DNA of 64,000 bases from an uncultured Pontibacter sp. (lineage in GTDB: Bacteria > Bacteroidota > Bacteroidia > Cytophagales > Hymenobacteraceae). Numbering within the stretch: the first letter of the stretch is position 1; the number at the start of each line of letters is the position of its first letter. The notes beneath the pieces are model-generated. The model was not told where the DNA came from. It made no database searches and saw only the letters and a list, made by a program, of their open reading frames with translations. The position numbers and the translations under genes are program-made. The DNA lies in NCBI GenBank assembly GCA_947499125.1, contig CANMMP010000005.1, forward strand, positions 248,001 through 312,000, written 5' to 3'. This document shows positions 1 through 10,054 of the stretch, piece by piece.

Positions 1-1
1 T

Positions 2-3000
2 TTATGGAGTACTGGTGCAACTACCCGTGCGATAACTGTAACCGAAAGCGGTTCTTATTCTGTGCAGGTAACTGATGCTAACACCTGTACAAGTAACCCA
101 TCTGAAAGCGTTGAGGTTATAGTCAATCCTGTTCCTGCTACTCCTGCAACTGCTGGAGGTGAAGTTTGTGGCCAAGGTGAAGTTACGCTTACTGCAACTG
201 TTGGTCAAAATGGTACAGTAGTAAGATGGTACACAGCAGCAACAGGAGGAACTCCGGTTGCAACAGGTAATAGTTACACTAGACCTAGTCTTTCAGCAAC
301 TACAGAATATTACGCATCAAGCTTTAATGAAAGTACAGGTTGCGAGAGTGAGAGAGTAGCTATAACTGCAACAGTAAATCCACTGCCAGTAGCAACTATA
401 ACCGCATCAGGATTAACCACCTTCTGTCAGGGTGGTTCTGTAACGCTGACTGCAAGTGCCGGAGCCTCCTGGCTCTGGAGTAATGGGGCTACAACTCAAT
501 CTATAAATGTTACTTCAAGTGGTTCATTTTCAGTAGTCGTTACAGATGCAAAAGGCTGTCAGAGTGTTGAGTCTGCAGCAACTATTGTAACGGTTAATCC
601 TCTTCCTATAGCAACTATAACTCCTGATGGTCCTACCACATTCTGCCAGGGCGGATCAGTAACCCTAACAGCAAGTGGTGGCAGCTCTTATTTATGGAGT
701 AATGGAGCTACCACTCCATCCATTGCTGTAACTGCTTCAGGTAATTACACTGTACAGGTAACGGATGGAAACAGCTGTACAAGCGCACCTTCAGCCCCGG
801 TTACAGTAACTGTAAATCCACTACCAACAGTAACTATTACACCAACAGGTCCGCTTGAGTTCTGTCAAGGTAATTCGGTAGTGCTTGTGCCAACAGCTTT
901 ACCTGATACAGATGACTTCACTTATAAATGGTTTGATGCGACGGATGATACTGAAGTATCGGACGAAGAAAATTATGTAGCTACTGCTTCAGGATCCTAT
1001 TACCTGGTTGTAACAAACCAAAATGGATGCCAGCAGACTTCTCAAACCTTAACTGTAATCGTGACAGAAGAAGTAGATCAGGCAGTAGTTACTATTGCCG
1101 GATCAACGACCTTTTGCCAGGGAGGCAGTGTTACATTAAATGCAAACAAAGCTCCGAGTGGACAAGTTTATACTTATCAATGGTTAAAGGATGGAGCTGA
1201 GATAGCAGGTGCTACTTTAGCTAGCTTAGTAGTTACAGATGCTGGCAATTACCAGGTGATGGTGAATAAAGCTGATGAAGTTTGCCCGGCAAAAGTATCT
1301 GCAGGTATAACAATTACAGTTCTGCCTCAGCCAGTTGCTACCATTACAAGCAGCAATGAGGAAAAGTGTTTAGAAAACACAACTACTTTCTCAGTTACTG
1401 GAGATTTCTCAGGAGGTACTGCTCAGTGGCTATCATCAAACTCAGCCTTTGTGATCAGTGATCCGGTCTATAATGCCACTACTGGCAAAGCTACTGCAAC
1501 TGTAACTGCAACCGGGGCAGGATCAACTACAATCACACTACGCACTACAAATAGTGCAGCCAGCTGTACTCCAGCCACTAGTTCGGTAACTTTAAAAGTT
1601 AATTTATTACCTTCAACAACTATAACAGCAGGTGGTGTAACTACTTTCTGCCAGGGAGGCTCTGTAGTATTAAATGCACCGGCAGGGACTGATTATACAT
1701 ATCAATGGTTCAGAAACGGAACAGAGATCACTTCCAATGGAACAAGTCAGCAATATACAGCCACTGAAACCGGTAACTATACTGTACAAGTAACTAACAG
1801 CGTAACAGGCTGTTTTGATACAACTCCTTCGGCTACAGTTGTTACAGTAAACCCTCAGCCAGCTGCAGCTATAACAGGTAGCGATCAGGCTAAATGTATA
1901 GGAGTCGGAAACTCAACATCTTTCACTGTAAGTGGTACATTCTCCGGTGGAACAGCGCAGTGGGTATCTTCAAACAATAGCTTCCAGATCCAGAATGCTG
2001 CTTATAATACAACAACCGGCCAGGCCACAGCCACCGTTGTAGCAACTGGTACTGGTACATCAACTATAACTTTACGGACTACAAATGCTACATCTGCTTG
2101 TAATACAGCAGAGAGCACAATTACACTTACTGTTAATCCATTGCCAAGTGCAACTATAACAGCGGGTGGTCCTACAACTTTCTGCCAGGGAGGATCAGTA
2201 GTGTTAAGTGCTCCTCAAGGCAACTACTCTTACCAATGGTTCCGAGGTGGAACTGCTGTAACAACTGGTGGTAATGCAAAAGATTATACAGCCTCAACTG
2301 CTGGTAACTACACAGTTCGTGTAACTGATAATTCTACGCAGTGTGAGGCTACTACAACATCTGCTACAACAGTAACTGTTAATGCACAGCCTGTAGTTTC
2401 GGCTGCATCTGCTAGCCCGGCTGCTAAATGTGTCGGTTCCGGAAACCTTACAGTTTTCGATTTAACTGGTTCTGTAGCAAATGGTACTCCCTTATGGACA
2501 GTGGTGCCAGGTAGTCAAACAGGAAGTGCTGATGTAACTAGCATCAGCAATCCCAACACCACTGGTACACAAGTGACAGTATCAGGCATTGGTACAGTTA
2601 CCATGCGTCTGTCCTCTAGTAGCACAGTAGCTAGTTGTACCACTGCTAGCAGAGAAGTTACGTTGACTGTACATCCTATGCCTATTGCAAATGCAGGTGC
2701 AGATCAGAGTGTATGTCAGGCAGCTTCAGGAGTGACTTTCATCTGGAGAGATGGAAGTGGTAGTGGCACAGGTTCTAATACAAGTTTGGATATAGACTGG
2801 GTCGTGAAAAGTAAAGATGCTACTATATCTTCAGTATCAATAGGTTATCCTTGGGAATATAAGCAACGAGTTGATATAACTGGTTATGGTAATGTAACAC
2901 TAATCATGACTGTTACAACAAATGGCTGTTCGACTTCAGATGATGTTACTTATACCATTAAGCCAAGACCAGTTATAACTGCAGTAGAGAACAAAACATA

Positions 3001-6000
3001 TTGCAATGGTCAAAGTGTAGGGACAATCGCACTGGGTAGTGATATAACTAATGCAGCAATTACTTGGACCTCATCACGCAATATAGGTTTTGGTACAAGT
3101 GGAACAGGAAATATACCTGCATTTACGGCTGCTAATACAGGTACATCAACCCTTACAGCAACAGTAACGATGAATACGACACTTGATGGCTGTGCTGCAA
3201 CTCAGAAATCATTTACTATAACAGTTCATCCAACACCAAAGTTGACTAACATACCTGCAACAACTCCACAAATCTGTAGCGAATCGGTATTTAACTATAA
3301 TCCAGCGGTATCTCCTTCAGGATCAACAACATCGTGGAGCCGGGCTGCTGTAGCAGGTATAAGTAATGCTGCGGCTTCAGGAACAGGTAGTATAAGTGAA
3401 ACTTTGATCAATACTACCACTACAGCTAAAACTGTTAACTATATTTATACTGTAACAGCAAACGGATGCCCAAATACACAAACCGTTTCTGTTATAGTTA
3501 ATCCTAAACCAACTATAACTACCTTCTCATTAGGCACAGACAGCGACGGTGATGGCAATAATGTGTTTGGAGATGTATATTCTGGACAGGGAGTTCTGGC
3601 ACTTACTGGTAATCCTACAGGAGGTACATTTAGAGTTAATGGAGTTGTAAGAACTTCTTTTGATCCGTGCGTAGCAGGAGCTGGCACACATACAATAACT
3701 TATACACTAACAACAGCTGCGGGCTGTACCACTGTAATGACTAAAACTGTTAAAGTCATACAGACTACTTACAGAGCGGTAATTACAGCTAACCCACATC
3801 CGTTCTGCCGTGGTGGTGGTGGTACAACCTATACTACAGCAGTATACCGCGATGTGCAGCCTGGTGAGATCATTTACCCTTACCTGGTTGATGCTAACGG
3901 TAACCCTGTAGACGAAAACGGAGTCGCAATACCGAAAGGTGGCGGTAGTTATCCTGTATACAATCCTAATTATCCTTTCCCTGATAATACTCCGCAATCA
4001 ATAAAGGAAATGGCTTATAGATTCTTCCAGCCAGTAGTAAGTGATGCGCTTGCATCCAGAAAAATAAATCAGTCACTGTTTGACTATCAGTGGGGTAAAA
4101 ACGACGAAGTAAACAGGAAGAATGATGAATATATCACAAAAGATGCGGGTCTTTCTTCACAAGATTATTATGAAGTAGAGGTGAGTTCCAGCAGCTTGTG
4201 CGGACTAGTTACGTTGGAATCTAACAGGATGTATAGTGCAGTGTTAGAAAATTATGTGATAACACTAACTGCATCTCCAAACCCAATATGCCAGGGTGCT
4301 ACAGTTACTTTTAACGGGGCACTCGGTGCTGGCTTCCCTTGGGCAATAGCCAATCTGCAACTTAAGGTAGTGCTGGTAAGAACTGGCGCTGTGTTATATG
4401 AGTCAGGATACACAGGTCCTACATTCCAGTTTACTAGTACTGCACCATTTATTGATGGCGATAGAGTGGAAGTACAGTTCACTTCAAACATTACAGGTTA
4501 TCTTCCTTCAAGTAATTGTATCGAAGGGCCTTCAGCAAACTCAGTTACTATAAGTGTAAACGACATTGTAGCAGGCACACCTACAGACCAGAGTAAATCA
4601 ATTTGTTTGAACGATAATGCTTCGTTTACTGCTCCTGCTACCACTACTGGTCCGGGTACAGTAACATATACCTGGACTGTAGGTTCTAAGACTTACACTA
4701 CATCAGGGCCAAATCTAAACATACCTGCCGAAATCAGAAGTGTAGCAGGAACATACCCTGTAAGCGTGGTCGTATCTAACGGTTGCGAAACTACCAGTAC
4801 ATTAGCTCTCGGTACTTTAACTGTTAAACCTGCTCTAACAGTATTTAATGTATCAGGAAATGCAAGTTTCTGCCAAGGTGCTACAACAGGTACTCTGCCA
4901 GTTACCTTATCCGGCTCCCAGACTGGTGTAGAATATATTTTATTGAGAGGTTCTACTGTAGTTGAAACAAAAGCTGGTACTGGATCGGCACTTGTATTTA
5001 ATGTTCCAAAGACTGTAGCTACTTACACTGTGAGAGCCGCTTATGCAACAGCACCGCCATGCACCACAAATATGAATGGAAATGCTGTAATCACACAAGA
5101 TCCGTTACCAACTGTTACAGTAAACAGCCCTAGTGCTTGTGCTGGACAAAGCGCAACTGTTACTGCAGTTCCAAGCGGAGGCTCAGGAACAGGTTATACT
5201 TACACCTGGACAGTACCTACAGGTTGGAGTGGAAATGCGCCAACAACAGCAAGCTTTACTACAACTGTAGCCGGTATTTATACAGTTAGAGTTACAGATA
5301 GCAAATCCTGTGTAAGCAGTGCGGCTGTTACAAGTACGGTAACTATAAATCCATTGCCAACTGTTACAGTTAACAGCCCTACAACCTGTGAGGGTACTGC
5401 AACTACAGTTTCTGCTACAGTAGCAAATGGTACAGGACCTTATACTTATGAATGGACAGGGCCAAGTGGTTTTAGTAACCCAGGAAACGAGGCAAGCTTC
5501 CAAACTGCTATACCTGGAACCTATTCTGTAATTGTAACTGATAGCAAAGGATGTGCGAGTGCATCAGGCTCCGGAACTGTAACGGTTACTCCAACCAAAG
5601 TAGCTGCTGGTATTATCTCATCAGAAAATGCAAATGGCCCGATCAGTGCTGACAATCCAATTAAAATAAATGAGCCTGTTACATTCAAAGTTACAACTGA
5701 TATTCCTGATGCAGATGTGCGACTATATACCTGGTATGTAGGTAGTTTTGAAAGTGATGAGTGGGGTGAGTCAGTAGCATCAGGTACGAATGCTAAGAGC
5801 TATACTATGACTCCTACTACAGATGATCCATTTGATGTGAGAGTAGAAATAACTACGGCTGCAGAAGCTTGTTACTCCTTCACCGAATTCTTTACAGAGG
5901 ACCCTATCACCCCACTTCCAGTAGAGATGCTGTACTTCAGAGCGGAGAAGCAGAACAACCAGGTGGTGTTAACGTGGGCTACTGCAAACGAGCAGAACAA

Positions 6001-6472
6001 CGTTGGCTTCGAAGTACAGGTGTCGCAGGATGGTAAGAACTACAGACAAATACAGTTTGTGCCAACCAAAAACGGAAACACTTCTGTTAAGCAGATTTAC
6101 GAGTTTGTAGATGACGAAAACGGCAAGTATGGCATCCGTTACTACAGGCTGAGACAACTGGACAGCGATGGTAAATATGCCTACTATGGTCCGAGAACTG
6201 TTCGATTCGATGAAGTTAGCAACAGCGTAATGGCTTATCCTAACCCATTCGTAAGGGAGGTGAAACTGGACATTGAGTCTGAGACCGGTGGTACCATGGA
6301 GATAGAAGTAGTGAATATGATAGGACGAAAATTGATGCGCAAGCAGTTGGATGTAGAGAAAGGACGTAGCACAGCAACCCTCGATCTGGGTGAGCAGCTT
6401 CCGCCAGGAGTTTACATCATCACCACACGCATCAATGGAGTTACTACCAGTTATAAATTATTAAAGAATTAA
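2..6472 (+). CDS. Giant Ig-like repeat surface protein with T9SS C-terminal sorting domain (5' end outside window)
   Basis: The reading frame is open from base 2 with no start, so about 2156 residues of a longer protein are present. Most of it is tandem beta-sandwich (Ig/PKD-like) modules of roughly 80-100 residues. Each carries a recurring Thr-Thr-Phe-Cys-Gln-Gly-Gly-Ser motif near its start and a Tyr-x-Val-x-Val-Thr-Asp strand near its end, and modules are joined by Val-Asn-Pro-x-Pro linkers. The last 80 or so residues (from about 6235) match the Por_Secre_tail type A sorting domain: an early YPNPF, a central NMIGR, PPGVYI, and a Lys-Leu-Leu-Lys-Asn end. By family knowledge such proteins cross the outer membrane by T9SS and are fixed to the cell surface or released. 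An adhesin or matrix role is inference. Base composition changes near 5880: the repeats are AT-rich and Thr/Val-rich, the tail more GC-rich. A terminator follows directly. Confidence 0.9.
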   Translation, partial: LWSTGATTRAITVTESGSYSVQVTDANTCTSNPSESVEVIVNPVPATPATAGGEVCGQGEVTLTATVGQNGTVVRWYTAATGGTPVATGNSYTRPSLSATTEYYASSFNESTGCESERVAITATVNPLPVATITASGLTTFCQGGSVTLTASAGASWLWSNGATTQSINVTSSGSFSVVVTDAKGCQSVESAATIVTVNPLPIATITPDGPTTFCQGGSVTLTASGGSSYLWSNGATTPSIAVTASGNYTVQVTDGNSCTSAPSAPVTVTVNPLPTVTITPTGPLEFCQGNSVVLVPTALPDTDDFTYKWFDATDDTEVSDEENYVATASGSYYLVVTNQNGCQQTSQTLTVIVTEEVDQAVVTIAGSTTFCQGGSVTLNANKAPSGQVYTYQWLKDGAEIAGATLASLVVTDAGNYQVMVNKADEVCPAKVSAGITITVLPQPVATITSSNEEKCLENTTTFSVTGDFSGGTAQWLSSNSAFVISDPVYNATTGKATATVTATGAGSTTITLRTTNSAASCTPATSSVTLKVNLLPSTTITAGGVTTFCQGGSVVLNAPAGTDYTYQWFRNGTEITSNGTSQQYTATETGNYTVQVTNSVTGCFDTTPSATVVTVNPQPAAAITGSDQAKCIGVGNSTSFTVSGTFSGGTAQWVSSNNSFQIQNAAYNTTTGQATATVVATGTGTSTITLRTTNATSACNTAESTITLTVNPLPSATITAGGPTTFCQGGSVVLSAPQGNYSYQWFRGGTAVTTGGNAKDYTASTAGNYTVRVTDNSTQCEATTTSATTVTVNAQPVVSAASASPAAKCVGSGNLTVFDLTGSVANGTPLWTVVPGSQTGSADVTSISNPNTTGTQVTVSGIGTVTMRLSSSSTVASCTTASREVTLTVHPMPIANAGADQSVCQAASGVTFIWRDGSGSGTGSNTSLDIDWVVKSKDATISSVSIGYPWEYKQRVDITGYGNVTLIMTVTTNGCSTSDDVTYTIKPRPVITAVENKTYCNGQSVGTIALGSDITNAAITWTSSRNIGFGTSGTGNIPAFTAANTGTSTLTATVTMNTTLDGCAATQKSFTITVHPTPKLTNIPATTPQICSESVFNYNPAVSPSGSTTSWSRAAVAGISNAAASGTGSISETLINTTTTAKTVNYIYTVTANGCPNTQTVSVIVNPKPTITTFSLGTDSDGDGNNVFGDVYSGQGVLALTGNPTGGTFRVNGVVRTSFDPCVAGAGTHTITYTLTTAAGCTTVMTKTVKVIQTTYRAVITANPHPFCRGGGGTTYTTAVYRDVQPGEIIYPYLVDANGNPVDENGVAIPKGGGSYPVYNPNYPFPDNTPQSIKEMAYRFFQPVVSDALASRKINQSLFDYQWGKNDEVNRKNDEYITKDAGLSSQDYYEVEVSSSSLCGLVTLESNRMYSAVLENYVITLTASPNPICQGATVTFNGALGAGFPWAIANLQLKVVLVRTGAVLYESGYTGPTFQFTSTAPFIDGDRVEVQFTSNITGYLPSSNCIEGPSANSVTISVNDIVAGTPTDQSKSICLNDNASFTAPATTTGPGTVTYTWTVGSKTYTTSGPNLNIPAEIRSVAGTYPVSVVVSNGCETTSTLALGTLTVKPALTVFNVSGNASFCQGATTGTLPVTLSGSQTGVEYILLRGSTVVETKAGTGSALVFNVPKTVATYTVRAAYATAPPCTTNMNGNAVITQDPLPTVTVNSPSACAGQSATVTAVPSGGSGTGYTYTWTVPTGWSGNAPTTASFTTTVAGIYTVRVTDSKSCVSSAAVTSTVTINPLPTVTVNSPTTCEGTATTVSATVANGTGPYTYEWTGPSGFSNPGNEASFQTAIPGTYSVIVTDSKGCASASGSGTVTVTPTKVAAGIISSENANGPISADNPIKINEPVTFKVTTDIPDADVRLYTWYVGSFESDEWGESVASGTNAKSYTMTPTTDDPFDVRVEITTAAEACYSFTEFFTEDPITPLPVEMLYFRAEKQNNQVVLTWATANEQNNVGFEVQVSQDGKNYRQIQFVPTKNGNTSVKQIYEFVDDENGKYGIRYYRLRQLDSDGKYAYYGPRTVRFDEVSNSVMAYPNPFVREVKLDIESETGGTMEIEVVNMIGRKLMRKQLDVEKGRSTATLDLGEQLPPGVYIITTRINGVTTSYKLLKN

Positions 6473-6498
6473 GCTAATTAGGGTTTAAAGCAGAAAGG

Positions 6499-6523
6499 GG
6501 CGGGTATTTTACCCGCCTTTTTT
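6499..6523 (+). terminator. Rho-independent terminator after the surface protein
   Basis: An 8-bp perfect stem, GGCGGGTA (6499-6506) with TACCCGCC (6510-6517), a 3-nt loop and a run of T residues. It lies 26 nt after the stop codon and faces the convergent DUF2459 gene. Confidence 0.85.
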
Positions 6524-6558
6524 ATTTTATCCGGAGCAAGTATAAACTGGACCTTTAA

Positions 6559-7248
6559 CTACCGGTAGTGGCGCATAATAGCAAATGGAAAAGGCGCGAA
6601 GAAAGCAGCTTTCAATCCGGCAGCTTTTAAGCCGCGGTTTACCCAGTAATTACAATTTTTAGGTAGATAGAATTTTTCGTGGGCTTCATAAAAGTTGTCT
6701 GTGGAACTATAGCCTTTGCCCGGTATAAGTATAAACTTGCCGTTTTGTTGCTGAAATGAGCCTTGTATAAACTGCACTAACATGGTGTACTGCTCTGGAG
6801 TTATATGTATGGGGCGTTGGTGTCTAGTGGGTTTTAGTGGTCTTCGGATGTACTCTACATGTATGGCAGAGGGCGATGGCCAGAATGCGGCTTGCAGGGC
6901 TACTTTCAACGTAAGGTCGCTCCATTCGGGTGTTTCCATGTAAAAACGGCGATCTCCCCAACCAAAACCTATATGTGTAAAAGTACTGTCGGCACCGGCA
7001 AAATGCTGCAGGTTTATATGTTGTCGCCAATCCATGTAAGCGGTGCTAACCGGAAGTATAAGGTCAGTATGTACGCCATTTGATGTAACGTAGATCTCTA
7101 TACTTTCTGGCTTCTTTGCCTGCGCAAAACTGCTGTTAACAGGTATAAAACTGAGTAACATAGAGATAATTATACTTATTGATAACACTACCCCGAGGCT
7201 GTAAAGCAGCTTTAGCAAAAGTTTTTTTGTTGTGATCGTCCGTGACAT
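6559..7248 (-). CDS. TIGR02117/DUF2459 family protein
   Basis: A 229-residue protein starting at ATG 7248. An N-terminal hydrophobic helix (about residues 12-36) could be a membrane anchor or uncleaved signal. The rest matches the DUF2459 (TIGR02117) family: an early VTSNGVHTDLILP segment, a central HIGFGWGDRRFYMETPEW block, and a late Asn-Cys-Asn-Tyr-Trp motif followed by a small helix. The conserved His, Asp and Cys suggest a papain-like or NlpC-like fold, but no biochemical function is established to my knowledge. It converges with the surface protein gene and diverges from the M14 peptidase, so it is probably monocistronic. Confidence 0.8.
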   Translation of the reverse strand: MSRTITTKKLLLKLLYSLGVVLSISIIISMLLSFIPVNSSFAQAKKPESIEIYVTSNGVHTDLILPVSTAYMDWRQHINLQHFAGADSTFTHIGFGWGDRRFYMETPEWSDLTLKVALQAAFWPSPSAIHVEYIRRPLKPTRHQRPIHITPEQYTMLVQFIQGSFQQQNGKFILIPGKGYSSTDNFYEAHEKFYLPKNCNYWVNRGLKAAGLKAAFFAPFPFAIMRHYR

Positions 7249-7379
7249 ATCCTGTTTTACGAAGTAAAGTATAACCTGCTGAATGTGGTAAAGTATAAAC
7301 CTACAATTGTCCTTCTGAAATAAGTATATTTACAGGTTATAGTTATACTTCGGGCTTTGGTCCGCTATACTTTCTTATC

Positions 7380-9929
7380 ATGAAAAATACTATAAAATGG
7401 CTGCCAGCCTTATTGGTATGCCTTTTTTACGCTCAGTCGGGCTGGGCACAACAAGCCTTACAAACTCCTGCCCAGTTTCTGGGTTACGAACTGGGCGAGC
7501 AGTTTACCACCCATAACCGCATCCTCGACTATGTGAACTACCTGGCAAAACAAGCCCCGGACCGCATTAAAGTAGAAGCGTATGGCAAAACCTACGAAGG
7601 CCGACCGTTGGTACTGGCTTATGTAGCATCTAAAGAAAACCTTCCGCGTCTGGAAGAGATAAGGGGGAATAATTTAAGAACTGCCGGCTTAGAGCAAGGG
7701 CAGGTACAAGGCAACCAGCCGGCTATAGTTTGGATGAGCTACAACATACATGGCAACGAATCGGTAAGTTCGGAAGCTGTGCTCCAGGTACTTTACGAGT
7801 TAGCTGATCCTGCAAATACACAAACCCAGCAATGGCTAAAAAATACAGTGGTTATACTTGACCCTTGTGTAAACCCCGATGGCCGTGAGCGCTATGTGCA
7901 ATGGTACAAGCAGGCAAAAGCAAAAGGAGGCAACGCTTCGCCTTACGCATGGGAGCATTACGAACCATGGCCGGGCGGTAGACCAAACCATTATTACTTT
8001 GACCTGAACCGCGACTGGGCCTGGCAAACACAGATAGAATCGCAACAACGCATGGCCGTTTACAACAAGTGGCTGCCGCAGGTACACGCCGATTTTCATG
8101 AGATGGGTGTGGAAGCGCCTTACTATTTTTCGCCGGCAGCAAAACCGTTTCATGAAAGTATAACCCCGTGGCAGCGACAGTTCCAGAACACCATCGGCGA
8201 CTATAACCGCCAGTATTTCGATAAGAATAACTGGCTGTACTTTACCCGCGAGAGCTTCGACCTGTTTTACCCGAGCTACGGCGATACCTGGCCAACCTTT
8301 AACGGTGCCATCGGCATGACTTACGAGCAGGGCGGATCGGGCAGGGCAGGACTGGCAATTAAAACGCAGAGCGGCGATACCCTGACCTTGACCGACCGTA
8401 TTGCGCACCACGTAGCTGCAAGTATGGCCACCATGCAGGCCACCTCCGAAAAAGCCGACCAGATAAAACAGGAGTTCCGGAAGTACTACGACAATAACCT
8501 TAAAAACCCAGGCGGCGATTATAAAGCCTTTGTCATAAAGGCTAACTCCGGCAACCTGAAGTCCCTGACCGACTACCTGGACCGACAGCAGATACAATAT
8601 GGTGTGGCCGGTAAAAACACTTCAGGGCGCGGTTTTAACTATGCCACTGGCAAAGAAGAGAATGTAAAAGTTAACGAAAATGATGTCGTGATCAGTATGC
8701 ACCAGCCAAAATCTACGTTGGTAAAAGTGCTGTTCGAGCCGCACTCCAACTTAGAGGATTCCCTTACTTACGACATTACATCCTGGGCGATGCCATATGC
8801 TTTTGGTGTGCAGGCCTACGCCATGAAAAAGAAGCTGGAACCTGGCACAAAACAGCCATCCCCAACAATCATAGCTGAACCAACTATAGCAAAACCTTAT
8901 GCCTACTTAGTTCGCTGGAACAACTTGCAGGACTTGAAGTTTATGACCGAATTACAGAAGCAGGGCATAAAAGTACGCATGTCTGAGAAGGCTTTCGGGA
9001 CGGATAAACAGCAATATGCAGCCGGCACGCTTATAGTTACCCGCACCGGCAACGAGCGCCTCGGCGACAAATTCGATACTATAGTTCGTGACCTGGCAAA
9101 GCAACATAGCATCAACCTGGCAGCTACCAACACCGGCTTCGTAAGTACCGGCGCCGACTTCGGGTCTGGTAGTGTGCGTCAGCTTAAAATGCCGAAGGTG
9201 GCGCTTATGTCTGGTGAGGGTGTGTCGCCGTATGCTTTTGGCGAAGTATGGCATTACTTCGAGCAGCAGATAAACTACCCGGTTACAGTTATCAATACAT
9301 CTTACTTCAAAAATGTGCCGCTGCATGAGTTTGATGTACTTATACTTCCGTCTGGTAACTATACTCAGGTGTTAAGTGAGCAAGTGCTGGAACAGGTAAA
9401 GAGTTGGGTACAGGCAGGTGGAAAACTGATCGCTATGGAAAGTGCAGCTGGTTTCCTGGCCGGTAAAAAAGATTTCAACCTGAAGAAAAAGGACAGCGAA
9501 AAACCTAAAGACGATAAGGCAAAAGATAAGAAAGACGAGAACCCATACCAGCACCTGAAAACCTACGGAGACCGCGAACGTGAGGCCCTGGCTGAAGAAG
9601 TGCAGGGTAGCGTTTTCCGCGTAAACCTCGACAAATCGCATCCGCTGGCTTTTGGCTACGGCGATACCTACTTTGCACTTGTGCGTTCTGCTAATACGTT
9701 CCAATATCTTGAAAAGGGTTGGAATGTGGGCGTGCTCAAAAAGAACAATTACACCACTGGCTTTGTAGGCTCCGCTATAAAAGAGAAGTTGCAAGATGCG
9801 CTTATTTTAGGTACGCAGGATATGGGACGTGGTCAGGTAATTTACATGGCCGATAACCCATTGTTCCGTGGGTTCTGGCACAGTGGCAAGCTGATGTTCG
9901 GAAATGCTGTGTTCCTGGTAGGCCAGTAA
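7380..9929 (+). CDS. M14 family zinc carboxypeptidase-like metallopeptidase, secreted
   Basis: An 849-residue protein with an N-terminal signal peptide ending near Ala-Gln-Gln (residues 22-25). The peptidase_M14 domain covers about residues 40-340. It shows the zinc motif HGNE (His124, Glu127), a third His in VHADFHEMG (His236 or His240), and a Tyr-Glu-Gln-Gly-Gly segment consistent with the catalytic Glu. Residues after about 400 form an accessory region resembling the glutamine-amidotransferase-like domain found behind M14 domains in Bacteroidota, with a Lys/Asp-rich low-complexity insert near residues 700-725. The protein should hydrolyse peptides in the periplasm or outside the cell; substrate unknown. 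It is far longer than classical carboxypeptidases (about 300-400 residues) but normal for this subfamily. A terminator follows. Confidence 0.9.
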   Translation: MKNTIKWLPALLVCLFYAQSGWAQQALQTPAQFLGYELGEQFTTHNRILDYVNYLAKQAPDRIKVEAYGKTYEGRPLVLAYVASKENLPRLEEIRGNNLRTAGLEQGQVQGNQPAIVWMSYNIHGNESVSSEAVLQVLYELADPANTQTQQWLKNTVVILDPCVNPDGRERYVQWYKQAKAKGGNASPYAWEHYEPWPGGRPNHYYFDLNRDWAWQTQIESQQRMAVYNKWLPQVHADFHEMGVEAPYYFSPAAKPFHESITPWQRQFQNTIGDYNRQYFDKNNWLYFTRESFDLFYPSYGDTWPTFNGAIGMTYEQGGSGRAGLAIKTQSGDTLTLTDRIAHHVAASMATMQATSEKADQIKQEFRKYYDNNLKNPGGDYKAFVIKANSGNLKSLTDYLDRQQIQYGVAGKNTSGRGFNYATGKEENVKVNENDVVISMHQPKSTLVKVLFEPHSNLEDSLTYDITSWAMPYAFGVQAYAMKKKLEPGTKQPSPTIIAEPTIAKPYAYLVRWNNLQDLKFMTELQKQGIKVRMSEKAFGTDKQQYAAGTLIVTRTGNERLGDKFDTIVRDLAKQHSINLAATNTGFVSTGADFGSGSVRQLKMPKVALMSGEGVSPYAFGEVWHYFEQQINYPVTVINTSYFKNVPLHEFDVLILPSGNYTQVLSEQVLEQVKSWVQAGGKLIAMESAAGFLAGKKDFNLKKKDSEKPKDDKAKDKKDENPYQHLKTYGDREREALAEEVQGSVFRVNLDKSHPLAFGYGDTYFALVRSANTFQYLEKGWNVGVLKKNNYTTGFVGSAIKEKLQDALILGTQDMGRGQVIYMADNPLFRGFWHSGKLMFGNAVFLVGQ

Positions 9930-9952
9930 ACTATAGTTAAACCAGCATTACC

Positions 9953-9983
9953 AAAGCCCCGACTTTATAGTTGGGGCTTTTTT
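9953..9983 (+). terminator. Rho-independent terminator after M14 peptidase
   Basis: The stem AAAGCCCC (9953-9960) pairs with GGGGCTTT (9973-9980), followed by more T residues. The loop contains the recurrent TTATAGTT motif. Confidence 0.8.
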
Positions 9984-10054
9984 GTTGTCACGTTCTCAAC
10001 TATAAAAGCTGATTTAAAGTACAGAACACTAGCCCGAAACTATAAACTATACCT

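Noticed and set aside
370..5600. Regular repeats in the first 6 kb as a possible CRISPR array
   Set aside because: The repeats are in frame, encode protein modules of 80-100 residues and vary in sequence; there are no short constant repeats with unique spacers.
7836..8597. Long minus-strand open frame inside the M14 peptidase gene
   Set aside because: It is the shadow of a well-supported gene on the other strand; its translation shows no domain and it has no suitable start context.
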